Shown: positions 1-7,974, counted from the first letter of the stretch. The stretch: 13,734 nt of DNA from Bacteroidales bacterium (GCA_029933495.1 JAOZOC010000030.1:1-13734); one strand, 5' to 3'. Numbers and translations are program-made. The notes: generated from the letters alone by a model not told the origin.

Positions 1-30
1 CACTACTAATTATCTGGTATTATGGTAGAT

Positions 31-63
31 ATACGCTAAGTTGACGCGTATGCCCGTAGGGGC
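31..63. repeat. Two adjacent small inverted repeats in the left leader
   Basis: Seen directly: ATACGC at 31-36 pairs perfectly with GCGTAT at 46-51 (9-base loop). Immediately after it, GCCC at 52-55 pairs with GGGC at 60-63 around GTAG. Back-to-back short GC-rich palindromes in otherwise AT-rich intergenic DNA resemble dispersed REP-like elements. That identity is inferred from shape only; genomic copy number cannot be judged from one window. No coding region spans them convincingly. Confidence 0.4.
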
Positions 64-99
64 TTAAAATTGGTAACAGGGAAAAAAAAGGTAACGAAA

Positions 100-170
100 T
101 GGTTTTGGCGAAATTTTGGATAACTTGTCCTGAGCCTGTCGAAGGAAAGTCCAAAATTGTGACAAAACCA
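100..170. repeat. Long imperfect inverted repeat with a TGAGCCTGTCGA core
   Basis: Arms 100-120 and 150-170 pair at 18 of 21 positions, plus one G-U wobble. The 29-base centre folds again: CTT 124-126 with AAG 147-149, and TCCT 128-131 with AGGA 143-146. The apical loop carries GAGCCTGTCGA. The CCTGAGCCTGTCGAAGG word resembles a dispersed REP-type palindrome known from many bacterial genomes; that comparison is from memory. The element ends 39 bases before the first lipoprotein start, so it may also shape that mRNA leader or end upstream transcription. A smaller palindrome, AAGAT/ATCTT, follows at 173-185. Confidence 0.55.
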
Positions 171-209
171 ACAAGATAGAATCTTAATAATTTTTAGAAT
201 TATAATCAT

Positions 210-1283
210 ATGAAGCATTCGGTTAAAAATATTTCAATAATTCTGATTTTAACATTGCTGTTTTCGTGTAAAAAACCGGCAGAACAACCTTCACCGCCTT
301 ATCCGGTTGATAATTATTCCAACGGGATGCTGATATTAAATGAAGGACCTTTTCAGACCGGAACGGGGACAGTCAGTTTTTGGCGTGACGGTATAGAAAT
401 TCAGAATAAAATATTTCAGGAAAAGAACAACGGACTTGAACTTGGAAATATAGTTCAGTCTGCGACAATAATTGGCCTGAATACCTTTATTGTGGTTAAT
501 AACTCGAACAAAATCAGGGTTGTTAACAAGTACTCCTTTAAATTTGTTTCTTCAATAAACGATATTGAGCTTCCGCGGTATATTATTCAGTCTGATGACG
601 GACATGCCTATGTTTCCTGCTGGGACAATACCGTAAAAATAATTAACCTTGCCGGATATAAAATCACAGGTTCCGTTCAGGTCGGAACAGGGCCGGAAAG
701 GATGCTGAAAGTTAATGAAAAAGTCTGGGTGCTGAACCAGGGGGGATACAGTACTGACAGTGTTATTTCGGTTATTGATATTTCGACTGCCACTGTTGAG
801 AAAACGCTTGAGGTTTATCCCAAGCCATCCGGAATTGTGTCTGATAAAAACGGAAATGTTTGGGTAATATGTTCAGGATATGGCTGGAATGGAGTTCCCT
901 CACAAGGTGACTCAAAAGGTCATCTGCTTTGCATTGATCCTTTCAATTATGAGATTGTCACGGATATTGAGTTCCCCGACTTAGATAAGCACCCGGAACA
1001 GCTTGTTATTAATGGATATAAAGATATCTTATATTACAATTATCTGAACGGAATTTATAAATTTAATATTACATCAAATTCAGTTGAAAATGAGCCGTTA
1101 ATATCACATACAACAATGTTTTACGGTCTGGCAAGCAGCGATGCAGGTAACGTGATTTATTGCACTGATCCTGTTGATTATGTTCAAAATGGATGGGTTT
1201 ATAAATTTAGCGCTGAGACAGGTGTTGCAATTGACTCAGTCAAAGCCGGAGTTATTCCGGGAAATATGATCTTTATAAAATGA
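210..1283 (+). CDS. YncE/YVTN-like beta-propeller lipoprotein
   Basis: Predicted envelope lipoprotein of 357 residues. Residues 1-19 form a signal peptide with lipobox LFSC, giving lipidated Cys20. A Pro-rich linker follows, then NEG and GTGTVSFW (about residues 44-58), typical of Bacteroidota YncE/DUF5074-like surface proteins. Propeller-blade units follow, such as DDGHAYVSCWDNTVKIIN (129-146), VWVLNQGG with VISVIDIS (172-192) and NGNVWVICSG (214-223). No catalytic motif is visible, so the role is probably binding or scaffolding. In other Bacteroidota such proteins often lie beside TonB-dependent receptor genes, including cobalamin loci; whether that applies here lies outside the window. The residues after Cys20 (KKPAEQ) are not acidic, so a strong surface-export signal is not apparent. 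Its TGA overlaps the next gene's ATG, implying translational coupling. The ATG at 210 puts the signal peptide directly at the N-terminus; no Shine-Dalgarno is evident. Confidence 0.8.
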   Translation: MKHSVKNISIILILTLLFSCKKPAEQPSPPYPVDNYSNGMLILNEGPFQTGTGTVSFWRDGIEIQNKIFQEKNNGLELGNIVQSATIIGLNTFIVVNNSNKIRVVNKYSFKFVSSINDIELPRYIIQSDDGHAYVSCWDNTVKIINLAGYKITGSVQVGTGPERMLKVNEKVWVLNQGGYSTDSVISVIDISTATVEKTLEVYPKPSGIVSDKNGNVWVICSGYGWNGVPSQGDSKGHLLCIDPFNYEIVTDIEFPDLDKHPEQLVINGYKDILYYNYLNGIYKFNITSNSVENEPLISHTTMFYGLASSDAGNVIYCTDPVDYVQNGWVYKFSAETGVAIDSVKAGVIPGNMIFIK

Positions 1284-2101
1284 AGGTAAGACTATTTTTT
1301 ATATTAGCATTATCTGTTTTAATTGGTTGTACCAATAGCGACACTTCCCAAAAGAATAAGGGTGGTAAAAAAAGCAAAAAGTACATACCACAAATAGTAT
1401 ATAAAGTGGTCAAAACCCACCCGCACGATACAATATTGTTTACTGAGGGCTTTGTTTTTCGTAATGATCAACTTTATGAAAGCACAGGATCACCTGAAAA
1501 TATTCCATTTACAAAATCTGTTTTTGGCACTGTTGACCTTACAAATGGAAAGATAACCGAATTAGGCAGACTTGAGAGAAATAAATACTTTGGTGAAGGT
1601 ATTACTTTTCTAAATGATAAGTTGTTTCAACTAACTTACAGAAGTCAGACCTGTTTTATATATGATGCAGAAACATTTGCTAATAAAGGTCATTTTTATT
1701 ATCAAAGCAAAGAGGGGTGGGGATTGACAACTGACGGTAGTTATTTAATAATGAGTGATGGCACGAATATATTAACATACATTGAAGCGAATAATTATAA
1801 GTCTGTAAAAGAACTAAATGTGAGCAAGAACGGTTATGCCGTTGATTACCTGAATGAATTGGAATTTATTGATGGCTACATATATGCTAATGTCTGGACA
1901 AAAAATTATATAGTAAAAATCGATACATCCAACGGTAACGTTGTCGGAATTTTGGATTTGGCCTCTATTGTTAATGAAATAAGAAATTTGGGACTATTTG
2001 TTGACGTAATGAATGGTATTGCTTATGATTCGGTTTCCGACAATCTGTTTATAACAGGTAAATTGTGGCCATATATTTATGAATTGGAGTTTTATCATTA
2101 A
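1280..2101 (+). CDS. Glutaminyl-peptide cyclotransferase, plant-type, lipoprotein
   Basis: Predicted to convert N-terminal glutamine of exported proteins to pyroglutamate. The 273 residues match the plant-type (papaya-like) glutamine cyclotransferase family, a five-bladed beta-propeller unrelated to the zinc-dependent mammalian type. Family landmarks in order are FTEGF (54-58), YESTG (66-70), FGEGIT (104-109), KLFQLTYR (114-121), EGWGLTTDG (145-153), MSDGT (158-162), LNELE (191-195), ANVW (203-206), NGIAYD (245-250) and TGKLWP (259-264). Glu56 and Glu106 lie in the strongest motifs. Residues 1-16 form a signal peptide ending LIGC, giving lipidated Cys17, followed by a Lys-rich tether (26-34). 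It should act outside the cytoplasm, anchored to a membrane facing the periplasm. Its ATG overlaps the upstream TGA (ATGA at 1280-1283), so the two lipoproteins are very probably co-made. The family call is strong; which membrane it sits in is unknown. Confidence 0.9.
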   Translation: MKVRLFFILALSVLIGCTNSDTSQKNKGGKKSKKYIPQIVYKVVKTHPHDTILFTEGFVFRNDQLYESTGSPENIPFTKSVFGTVDLTNGKITELGRLERNKYFGEGITFLNDKLFQLTYRSQTCFIYDAETFANKGHFYYQSKEGWGLTTDGSYLIMSDGTNILTYIEANNYKSVKELNVSKNGYAVDYLNELEFIDGYIYANVWTKNYIVKIDTSNGNVVGILDLASIVNEIRNLGLFVDVMNGIAYDSVSDNLFITGKLWPYIYELEFYH

Positions 2102-2162
2102 TGAGGTTTGGGGATATTAGTAAATCATCATCATGTCCTTTAAAAAAAATTAAACATTCTGC

Positions 2163-2181
2163 CCATATAATCGTAATATGG
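2163..2181 (+). other. Small hairpin in the gap before the secreted-protein gene
   Basis: CCATAT (2163-2168) and ATATGG (2176-2181) form a perfect 6-base stem with a 7-base loop, followed by AT-rich DNA. It could be a weak terminator for the lipoprotein pair. It also contains an in-frame upstream ATG (2178) that I do not accept as the start of the next gene. The rest of the 2102-2216 gap shows nothing clear except TATCTTTA at 2192-2199, one base off the Bacteroidota -7 consensus and without a convincing -33 partner. Confidence 0.3.
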
Positions 2182-2216
2182 TTATAATAATTATCTTTAC
2201 AGGAAACGCAGCTGGT

Positions 2217-3665
2217 ATGAACAATAAACTTTTCTTTCTTTTAGCCTTTTTTGTGTTGGGATATTTCTCAGTCTTATCCCAAACATTAACTCAAAAGTGG
2301 ATTAGCACTTCACAGGATGAGAGTATGGAAAGTATGACATATCTCTATCACGATTTTTTGATTTTGGTTTCATACAGGGGATACGAGGCTTCAACATACC
2401 AGGAACAGTTTACAAATTATTCCAACGTACTATATAAATCGGATTTCAACCTTAGTTTTTCCGATAGCCTGTTTATTGATGAAATTGACAATTACGATGT
2501 ATTGGTTAGGAGTTTTTTAAGAGTTGATAATACCGGCATAATGTACTGGGGTAAGGCTCTTGAGAAAGATACTCAGGACGAGCAGTTATGCCTGCTATGG
2601 TTTGACGAAGACCTGACTCTTGTTGATAATTTGCTGCTTGGGTCACCTGACACTTTGGAGGTCATCTCAGATGCCATTTTATGTACAAACGGGAATTTGC
2701 TTTTTGTGGGAGCAACGAATTTTGAAGCACTTCAGGGTAATTATATTTTATGGGAGTTTAATGAAAATCTGAATCAAATTAAAAAAGTTATTTTAGAAGA
2801 GACGGTTGAAGGCTCTCCGGCTATTCTCGAAATTCCGGGAACTGATAAGTATCATTTTATTGTCGGGTTTAATACTTTTCAGTTCGACAGTGAGCTGAAT
2901 TATGATACAACTTACGTTTTCCCGTCCGATATAAGTATCCATCCCCAACCGCAAAACAAGCTGTTCAGTGATTTTGATTACATTAAAACAGGATTATACC
3001 TGTCGGCACCTATACCTGGGAGTCCCTGGGAAATGGATATGGCCTTTTCGGTTATGGATGAAAACGCAAGTGTGGTGAATACATACACTTTCGGCATTCC
3101 CGACTCAACAGACTCGCCCGGGAAGCTGGATTTTATTACAACGGATAGCATCTATTTTGCGGGTACACGAAACATAAGTTTAAACCCGGTTGAGGATTCC
3201 TGGGTATCTTTATATACCACGAATCTTCAGGGTGAAGTCCTCGACCATCAATTTTGGGGTGGGGGAGGACAGTACAATTTTTCCGACCTTCTTGCTCTAC
3301 CGGAAGGTGGCTTTTTACTCGCAATAACCAAATGGGATTATGAAACAAATCCTGATACAGTCACACGTGATATATCTTTAGTTACCGAAAATTATGGAAA
3401 TCCGGTAACGAAAGTTGCTGAAACTGAAATTAATAAAAATATATCGGTTTATCCAAATCCAGGCAATGATATAATTCATCTGTCTGCCGGCGTTAATGGC
3501 CTGCATTTCAAATTGTTTGATACAAATTCGAAGGTTGTTATCGAAAATAACTTCAGTAGTGAAACAACTGTAAACATTTCTCAACTTTCGGGAGGGATTT
3601 ATATTTATGAGATTTCGCAGGGAAATAAAATCCTTAAAAGAGGGAAGTGGGTGAAGCAATTCTGA
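2217..3665 (+). CDS. Secreted protein with type IX (Por) C-terminal sorting domain
   Basis: Exported protein of unknown function, 482 residues from the ATG at 2217. This start gives a compact signal peptide (residues 1-21, NNK then a hydrophobic run) ending VLS before Gln22. The in-frame ATG at 2178 would add 13 residues ahead of it and lies in a hairpin, so I reject it. The body, roughly 22-400, is rich in aromatic/Asp beta-strand segments with blade-like spacing but has no motif I can name. Residues 406-482 are a type A sorting tail: SVYPNPGNDIIHLS, then KLFDTNSKVV, LSGGIYIYEI and a basic end. In this family the tail directs outer-membrane passage through PorU-type secretion and is then removed, often with anchoring to A-LPS. 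Located 115 bases after the cyclase gene, it may be transcribed with it. The sorting domain is secure; the enzymatic or adhesive role is unknown. Confidence 0.85.
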   Translation: MNNKLFFLLAFFVLGYFSVLSQTLTQKWISTSQDESMESMTYLYHDFLILVSYRGYEASTYQEQFTNYSNVLYKSDFNLSFSDSLFIDEIDNYDVLVRSFLRVDNTGIMYWGKALEKDTQDEQLCLLWFDEDLTLVDNLLLGSPDTLEVISDAILCTNGNLLFVGATNFEALQGNYILWEFNENLNQIKKVILEETVEGSPAILEIPGTDKYHFIVGFNTFQFDSELNYDTTYVFPSDISIHPQPQNKLFSDFDYIKTGLYLSAPIPGSPWEMDMAFSVMDENASVVNTYTFGIPDSTDSPGKLDFITTDSIYFAGTRNISLNPVEDSWVSLYTTNLQGEVLDHQFWGGGGQYNFSDLLALPEGGFLLAITKWDYETNPDTVTRDISLVTENYGNPVTKVAETEINKNISVYPNPGNDIIHLSAGVNGLHFKLFDTNSKVVIENNFSSETTVNISQLSGGIYIYEISQGNKILKRGKWVKQF

Positions 3666-3785
3666 TGGTTTAGCTTGTGTCCTATTTCCTGTTTATGTAT
3701 GTTGTTTTGCTACATCACTTCTGCAAGTCCATTATAGTTGTGGTGGCTATTGATTTTCAATTTTAATACCAGAAAAATAAATAGG

Positions 3786-3836
3786 AGTGGCATTTATGCC
3801 ACTTGTTAAATGATTATAAAGTGACGGGCTTTAGCC
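3786..3836. repeat. REP-like palindrome doublet between convergent genes
   Basis: Seen directly: AGTGGCAT (3786-3793) and ATGCCACT (3796-3803) make a perfect 18-base palindrome. At 3827-3836 GGCT and AGCC make a second palindrome, GGCTTTAGCC. Both share a GGC..TTTA..GCC-like centre and a preceding AGTG. The doublet lies in a 209-base gap between convergent 3' ends, where REP-type elements commonly occur, and could stop transcription from both sides. Neither hairpin is followed by a long T run on the plus strand. The remainder of 3666-3874 is AT-rich with no gene that I can support. Confidence 0.45.
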
Positions 3837-3874
3837 AAAATATAAAATAAAACAGCCTTCTCATTACACATAAT

Positions 3875-5887
3875 CTATAACCTCTTTCTCAATTCAAAAA
3901 TCTCATCCCTGAAACGTGCTGCTTCAATAAAATCAAGTTCTTTAACTGCTGCCTGCATTTGTCGCTCCAGCTTGGCTATTGCCTTTTGCATCTGCTCTTT
4001 GTTCATATATTTTATGAGTGGATCGGCTGCTATATCAATATTATCTTTCTCAACATAAGCATACGGTTCAGCAGTTTTAGATTTTGCAACAGCAGTCTGC
4101 CCGAGTATTGAATCGGTTGATTTTACAATCTGAGTTGGTGTAATATTATGCTCTTCATTGTATTTCAACTGCTTTTCACGCCGCCGGTCTGTTTCTGTTA
4201 TAGTCTTTTGCATTGAATTGGTCATTTTATCAGCATAAAATATAACCCTGGCATTGAGGTTCCTGGCAGCACGGCCTGCTGTTTGTGTTAGCGATTTTTC
4301 AGATCTTAAGAACCCTTCTTTATCAGCATCAAGTATTGCAACAAGCGAAACCTCTGGCAGGTCAAGACCTTCCCGCAAAAGGTTAACGCCTACAAGCACA
4401 TCAAACTCTCCAAGCCTCAGCCCGCGCATTATTTCAACTCTGTCAAGAGTAGCAACCTCTGAATGGATATAACGGGTTTTTATCTCAAGGTCGAGAAGAT
4501 ATTTCGTCAGCTCCTCTGCCATTCGTTTTGTTAATGTCGTTACCAGAACCCTTTCATTCAGCTTTATCCGTTTATCAATTTCATCCAGAAGATCATCAAT
4601 CTGGTTTAGACTTGGACGTACTTCGATGATTGGGTCAAGAAGGCCTGTCGGGCGAATCAATTGCTCAACAACGACACCTTCCGCTTTCTGAAGTTCATAG
4701 TCACTTGGGGTTGCGCTTACGAAAACAATCTGATTGATCAAATCCTCAAACTCAGGAAACTTAAGAGGTCTGTTATCTAGAGCAGCAGGTAGTCTGAAAC
4801 CATACTCCACAAGTGTTTGTTTCCGTGACCTGTCACCTCCATACATCGCTCTGATTTGTGGAATTGTAACATGGCTTTCGTCGATAACAATAAGAAAATC
4901 CTCAGGAAAATAATCAATCAGACAAAAAGGGCGAGTACCTGGTTTACGCCCGTCAAAATATCTTGAATAATTCTCAATTCCAGAGCAATAGCCCAGTTCG
5001 CGCATCATCTCAATATCATACGAAACCCTGTCTTCAAGCCTTTTAGCTTCAAGATGCTTATCGGCTTCTTTCATATATTGAACTTGTTTGAACATATCCT
5101 GCTGAATATCATTAAGAGAACTTTTCATTTTCTCGTTAGAAGTAATAAAAATATTTGCAGGATAGATGTTCAGGCTGTCAAACGATTCAATATTATGACC
5201 GTTTATCGGGTCAAACGACTCTATTGTCTCTATTTCGTCACCCCAGAAAATCACTCTATAACCTACGTCGGCATAAGCCGGGAAAATATCAACAGTATCA
5301 CCCTTAACCCTGAAATTTCCGTGTGTAAACTCAACTTCATTTCTGGAATAAAGACTATTCACAAGCATTTGCAGAAACTTGTTCCTTGGAACAATATCGC
5401 CTTTTTTAATTCTGATAACATTGTTCGTGAAATCATCCGGATTGCCAATTCCATAAATACAGGAAACAGATGAGACAACAATTACATCGCGCCGTCCCGA
5501 TAACAGGGCAGAGGTTGCGCTCAGTCTTAGCTTTTCAATTTCATCATTAATTGAAAGGTCTTTCTCGATATATGTATTTGTAGTTGGAAGGAAAGCCTCA
5601 GGCTGGTAATAATCATAATATGAAACGAAATACTCAACCCTGTTGTTTGGAAAAAACTGCTTAAATTCACCGTAAAGCTGAGCTGCAAGAGTTTTATTAT
5701 GAGAGAGTATTAATGTGGGGCGTTGGATATCCTGGATAACATTAGCTATAGTAAATGTCTTTCCAGAGCCTGTAACTCCAAGCAACACCTGACTTTCATC
5801 ACCTCTGTTAAGACCCTCAACAAGCTGCTTTATTGCTTCAGGTTGATCGCCTGTGGGCTTAAACTCGGAAGTGATTTGGAATTTCAT
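3875..5887 (-). CDS. uvrB: Excinuclease ABC subunit UvrB
   Basis: Damage-verifying helicase-like subunit of nucleotide excision repair; it receives DNA from UvrA and loads UvrC. The 670 residues match the usual length. Landmarks are Walker A GVTGSGKT (37-44), the beta-hairpin region with YYDYYQPEAF (90-99) that inserts between strands, Walker B DESH (336-339), SAT (391-393), and helicase motifs V/VI with REGLDLPEV (505-513) and QTAGRAARN (535-543). A C-terminal UVR domain (about 628-664, ending near EAARFRDEI) binds UvrC. The ATG at 5887 gives the canonical N-terminus KFQITSEFKPTGDQPEAI. It lies 80 bases downstream of yidC on the same strand with only a weak candidate promoter between them, so read-through from the yidC promoter is likely. 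No residue looks damaged. Confidence 0.98.
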   Translation of the reverse strand: MKFQITSEFKPTGDQPEAIKQLVEGLNRGDESQVLLGVTGSGKTFTIANVIQDIQRPTLILSHNKTLAAQLYGEFKQFFPNNRVEYFVSYYDYYQPEAFLPTTNTYIEKDLSINDEIEKLRLSATSALLSGRRDVIVVSSVSCIYGIGNPDDFTNNVIRIKKGDIVPRNKFLQMLVNSLYSRNEVEFTHGNFRVKGDTVDIFPAYADVGYRVIFWGDEIETIESFDPINGHNIESFDSLNIYPANIFITSNEKMKSSLNDIQQDMFKQVQYMKEADKHLEAKRLEDRVSYDIEMMRELGYCSGIENYSRYFDGRKPGTRPFCLIDYFPEDFLIVIDESHVTIPQIRAMYGGDRSRKQTLVEYGFRLPAALDNRPLKFPEFEDLINQIVFVSATPSDYELQKAEGVVVEQLIRPTGLLDPIIEVRPSLNQIDDLLDEIDKRIKLNERVLVTTLTKRMAEELTKYLLDLEIKTRYIHSEVATLDRVEIMRGLRLGEFDVLVGVNLLREGLDLPEVSLVAILDADKEGFLRSEKSLTQTAGRAARNLNARVIFYADKMTNSMQKTITETDRRREKQLKYNEEHNITPTQIVKSTDSILGQTAVAKSKTAEPYAYVEKDNIDIAADPLIKYMNKEQMQKAIAKLERQMQAAVKELDFIEAARFRDEIFELRKRL

Positions 5888-5929
5888 TGTCCACGAATTT
5901 CACTAATTAAACTTCTTCAAACATTACCA

Positions 5930-5950
5930 AAGAAAAGGTATGCTTTTCTT
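5930..5950 (-). other. Inverted repeat between yidC and uvrB
   Basis: AAGAAAAG (5930-5937) and CTTTTCTT (5943-5950) form a perfect 8-base stem with a 5-base loop, 17 bases past the yidC stop. It is AT-rich and lacks a following T run on the minus strand, so it is at best a weak attenuator. The same stretch holds TACCTTTT on the minus strand (5933-5940), one base off the Bacteroidota -7 element TAnnTTTG, which could give uvrB some transcription of its own. Confidence 0.3.
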
Positions 5951-5967
5951 CTGAGGCTTAAAACACT

Positions 5968-7902
5968 CTATTTCTTAAGATTAGAACCTCTCTTTTTGGC
6001 AGCATCCTCAAGACGTTTTTGCCAGCTTGATTTTTTCTTTGGTTTTTTCTTTTTGTTTAATTCTATCTGAGCTCTGATCTTATCTTCGTTGATGGATTTT
6101 CTAATAAAATACATCTGACCAAATGTGATCATATTTGCAAGGAAATAGTAGTAACTTAAACCTGATGCATAGTTATTAAACCAACCCAAAAACATAATAG
6201 GCATTAAGTACATCATTGTTTTCATCCCTGGCATTTGCTGTTGCGATGACCCCATCAATTCCTGATTTATTTTTGTGTATAGAATTGTGGATACAGTCAT
6301 AAGAAGAGTGAATAAACTAACATGATCACCATAAATCGGGATTGTAAACGGTAGTTCTAATATTGAATCATAGCTTGAAAGGTCTGTTGCCCAAAGGAAC
6401 GACTGTTGTCGCAACTCAAATGCAGCAGGAAAAAACCGGAACATCGCAAACAAAATAGGCATCTGCAATAGCATTGGCACGCAACCAGCCATAGGATTCA
6501 CTCCTGCTGACTTATACAATGACATCGTTGCCTGCTGTTTTTTCATTGCATCTTCTTTCTTTGGAAATTTCTTGCTAAGAACATCAATTTCAGGCTTGAG
6601 CACACGCATTTTTGCAGATGAAACATATGACTTATAAGCAATTGGGAATAAAACTATCTTAAGTAAGATAGTCAGAACCAAAATTATTATTCCATAATTC
6701 CAGCCAAATCCTTCAAGGATATTAAATACCGGAATTACCGCGTATTTATTTATCCAGGCAAGCAGAAAGAAACTCCACCCAAGTGGAATCTGGCGTTCCA
6801 GATCAAGATCGTATTGCTTTAATGTTTTGAATTTGTTTGGTCCGAAATAAAATGACATTGGAATTGTTGAATTTCCTCCAGGCTGAAAAGGAAGGCCCAA
6901 TGTTGCTTCCATTGATCTAAGATATCTTGGATTTGAAGGTTTCTCCTTATGAAAGACCTTAATCTTTCCATTTAGAAAATAATTATCAGCAATTAATACA
7001 GAACTAAAAAATCTGTGCTTAAATGATGCCCATTTGACTTTTGTAAGAAGCTCCTCTTCATCATCACTAGTTTCAGATAGATAGTCAACTTCATCCTGAT
7101 AATATTTATAATAAACCGTCGGTCCATTCATTCTGTCAACGGTTTTTTCCTCCCTCATTAAATCAGTACTCCAGTTAAGGTCAATGAAGCTTGAACTTTT
7201 ATCGATATATCTATCCATACCAACAAAATTAATGTCAAAGTCCATCATATAATCGCTTCCTTTTAATGTATAAAGGAATTCGATGTAACTGTCAGTATTG
7301 AATGCGCTGTCAGTAGCATTGGTGTAAAGACGCATTGACAGTTGGGCACTGTTTCCTTCGGCAATAATTATATTTTCCTCAGTAGCAGGCTGAAAATAGA
7401 GGTCATTAGTATTAATAATCCGGTTGTTTGCAAAGAAAGTAATTCCAAAGTTTGTTTGTGCCGAGTCAAAAAGAATTAAAGGTAATGAATCGAAAGTCTG
7501 GAACTGCTTTACCTCTACAGAAATTATTTTCCCGCCTTTTGCCGAAACCTTCAACTTCAAAAGCTCACTTTCCAGAATAAAAGTTTTGTCTTCTCCAACA
7601 GATGAGTTAGCAAAAATACCAAGTTTATCCCTGTCTATTTCGGCTTTATTATTTTGTAAATCAGTATTTTGAGTAGCAATCGTAGTATTCTCAGCATCTT
7701 TTGCTTTGTTAATTGAATCCTTTATTTGCCTCTCAATACGGCTAATTGCTGCAATGGAATCCTGAGTGCGCATTACCTGTGCTATCGAATCAGCCCTGTG
7801 TTGTTTTGCCTGCATCTCTTCACTTGAGGGTGTCATCCAGAAGCTGTATCCAATGAGGATTGCAAAAATTATTAAAAGTCCTGTAATAGTATTTTTATCC
7901 AT
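5968..7902 (-). CDS. yidC: Membrane protein insertase YidC
   Basis: Inserts and folds inner-membrane proteins, alone or with SecYEG. The 644 residues fit the long, Gram-negative form. Order: first membrane segment (about 7-23), a charged helical stretch (25-75), a large periplasmic beta domain (about 95-365), then the Oxa1-type core (about 372-605) with membrane segments near 375-395, 402-422, 470-490, 527-545 and 560-600. Lys415 in LLKIVLFP occupies the place of the hydrophilic-groove Arg of E. coli YidC (alignment by eye). The tail (605-644) is strongly basic, consistent with ribosome binding. I chose the ATG at 7902 because it gives the usual MDKNTITG start directly before the first membrane helix. 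A TTG at 7932 in the same frame lies inside the promoter's -7 element. uvrB follows on the same strand. Confidence 0.97.
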   Translation of the reverse strand: MDKNTITGLLIIFAILIGYSFWMTPSSEEMQAKQHRADSIAQVMRTQDSIAAISRIERQIKDSINKAKDAENTTIATQNTDLQNNKAEIDRDKLGIFANSSVGEDKTFILESELLKLKVSAKGGKIISVEVKQFQTFDSLPLILFDSAQTNFGITFFANNRIINTNDLYFQPATEENIIIAEGNSAQLSMRLYTNATDSAFNTDSYIEFLYTLKGSDYMMDFDINFVGMDRYIDKSSSFIDLNWSTDLMREEKTVDRMNGPTVYYKYYQDEVDYLSETSDDEEELLTKVKWASFKHRFFSSVLIADNYFLNGKIKVFHKEKPSNPRYLRSMEATLGLPFQPGGNSTIPMSFYFGPNKFKTLKQYDLDLERQIPLGWSFFLLAWINKYAVIPVFNILEGFGWNYGIIILVLTILLKIVLFPIAYKSYVSSAKMRVLKPEIDVLSKKFPKKEDAMKKQQATMSLYKSAGVNPMAGCVPMLLQMPILFAMFRFFPAAFELRQQSFLWATDLSSYDSILELPFTIPIYGDHVSLFTLLMTVSTILYTKINQELMGSSQQQMPGMKTMMYLMPIMFLGWFNNYASGLSYYYFLANMITFGQMYFIRKSINEDKIRAQIELNKKKKPKKKSSWQKRLEDAAKKRGSNLKK

Positions 7903-7929
7903 GAAAGTGTTTTTTGCCAATTTAGCCCG

Positions 7930-7962
7930 CAAAGATATATATTATAAATAACAAATTTCAAA
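7930..7962 (-). promoter_or_regulatory. Bacteroidota-type promoter for yidC
   Basis: On the minus strand TATCTTTG (7937 to 7930) matches the TAnnTTTG -7 consensus exactly and is followed by C, as is common. TTTG (7962 to 7959) sits 21 bases upstream as a -33 candidate; a second TTTG at 7955-7952 is only 14 bases away. The predicted transcript would start near 7923, about 20 bases before the yidC ATG. Confidence 0.65.
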
Positions 7963-7974
7963 CTGAATTATCAA

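Noticed and set aside
1..209. Cobalamin riboswitch, suspected because YncE-like genes can sit in B12 loci
   Set aside because: GGTAACAGGGAA near 71-82 only loosely recalls one riboswitch segment. No B12 box or matching paired elements could be found, and the region is too short for the full fold.
36..218. Minus-strand 60-residue reading frame in the left leader
   Set aside because: It lies entirely across the inverted-repeat cluster, has no recognisable domain and gives a low-complexity translation; chance frame.
2178..2216. Upstream ATG extending the type IX cargo protein by 13 residues
   Set aside because: It precedes a complete signal peptide with unrelated residues (VIIIIFTGNAAG) and overlaps a small hairpin; the ATG at 2217 gives a normal signal peptide.
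3136..3659. Two minus-strand frames opposite the 3' part of the type IX cargo gene
   Set aside because: They overlap the strongly supported sorting domain on the other strand and have no family resemblance.
5054..5473. 139-residue plus-strand frame opposite uvrB
   Set aside because: It is antisense to a fully conserved stretch of UvrB, with no domain, start signal or promoter; a coding shadow.
5930..5950. Strong intrinsic terminator separating yidC from uvrB
   Set aside because: The stem is mostly A-T and lacks a T run on the transcribed strand, so it is recorded only as an inverted repeat.
7903..7932. TTG start adding 10 residues to YidC
   Set aside because: The TTG is part of the promoter -7 box, and the extension is absent from the usual YidC N-terminus.
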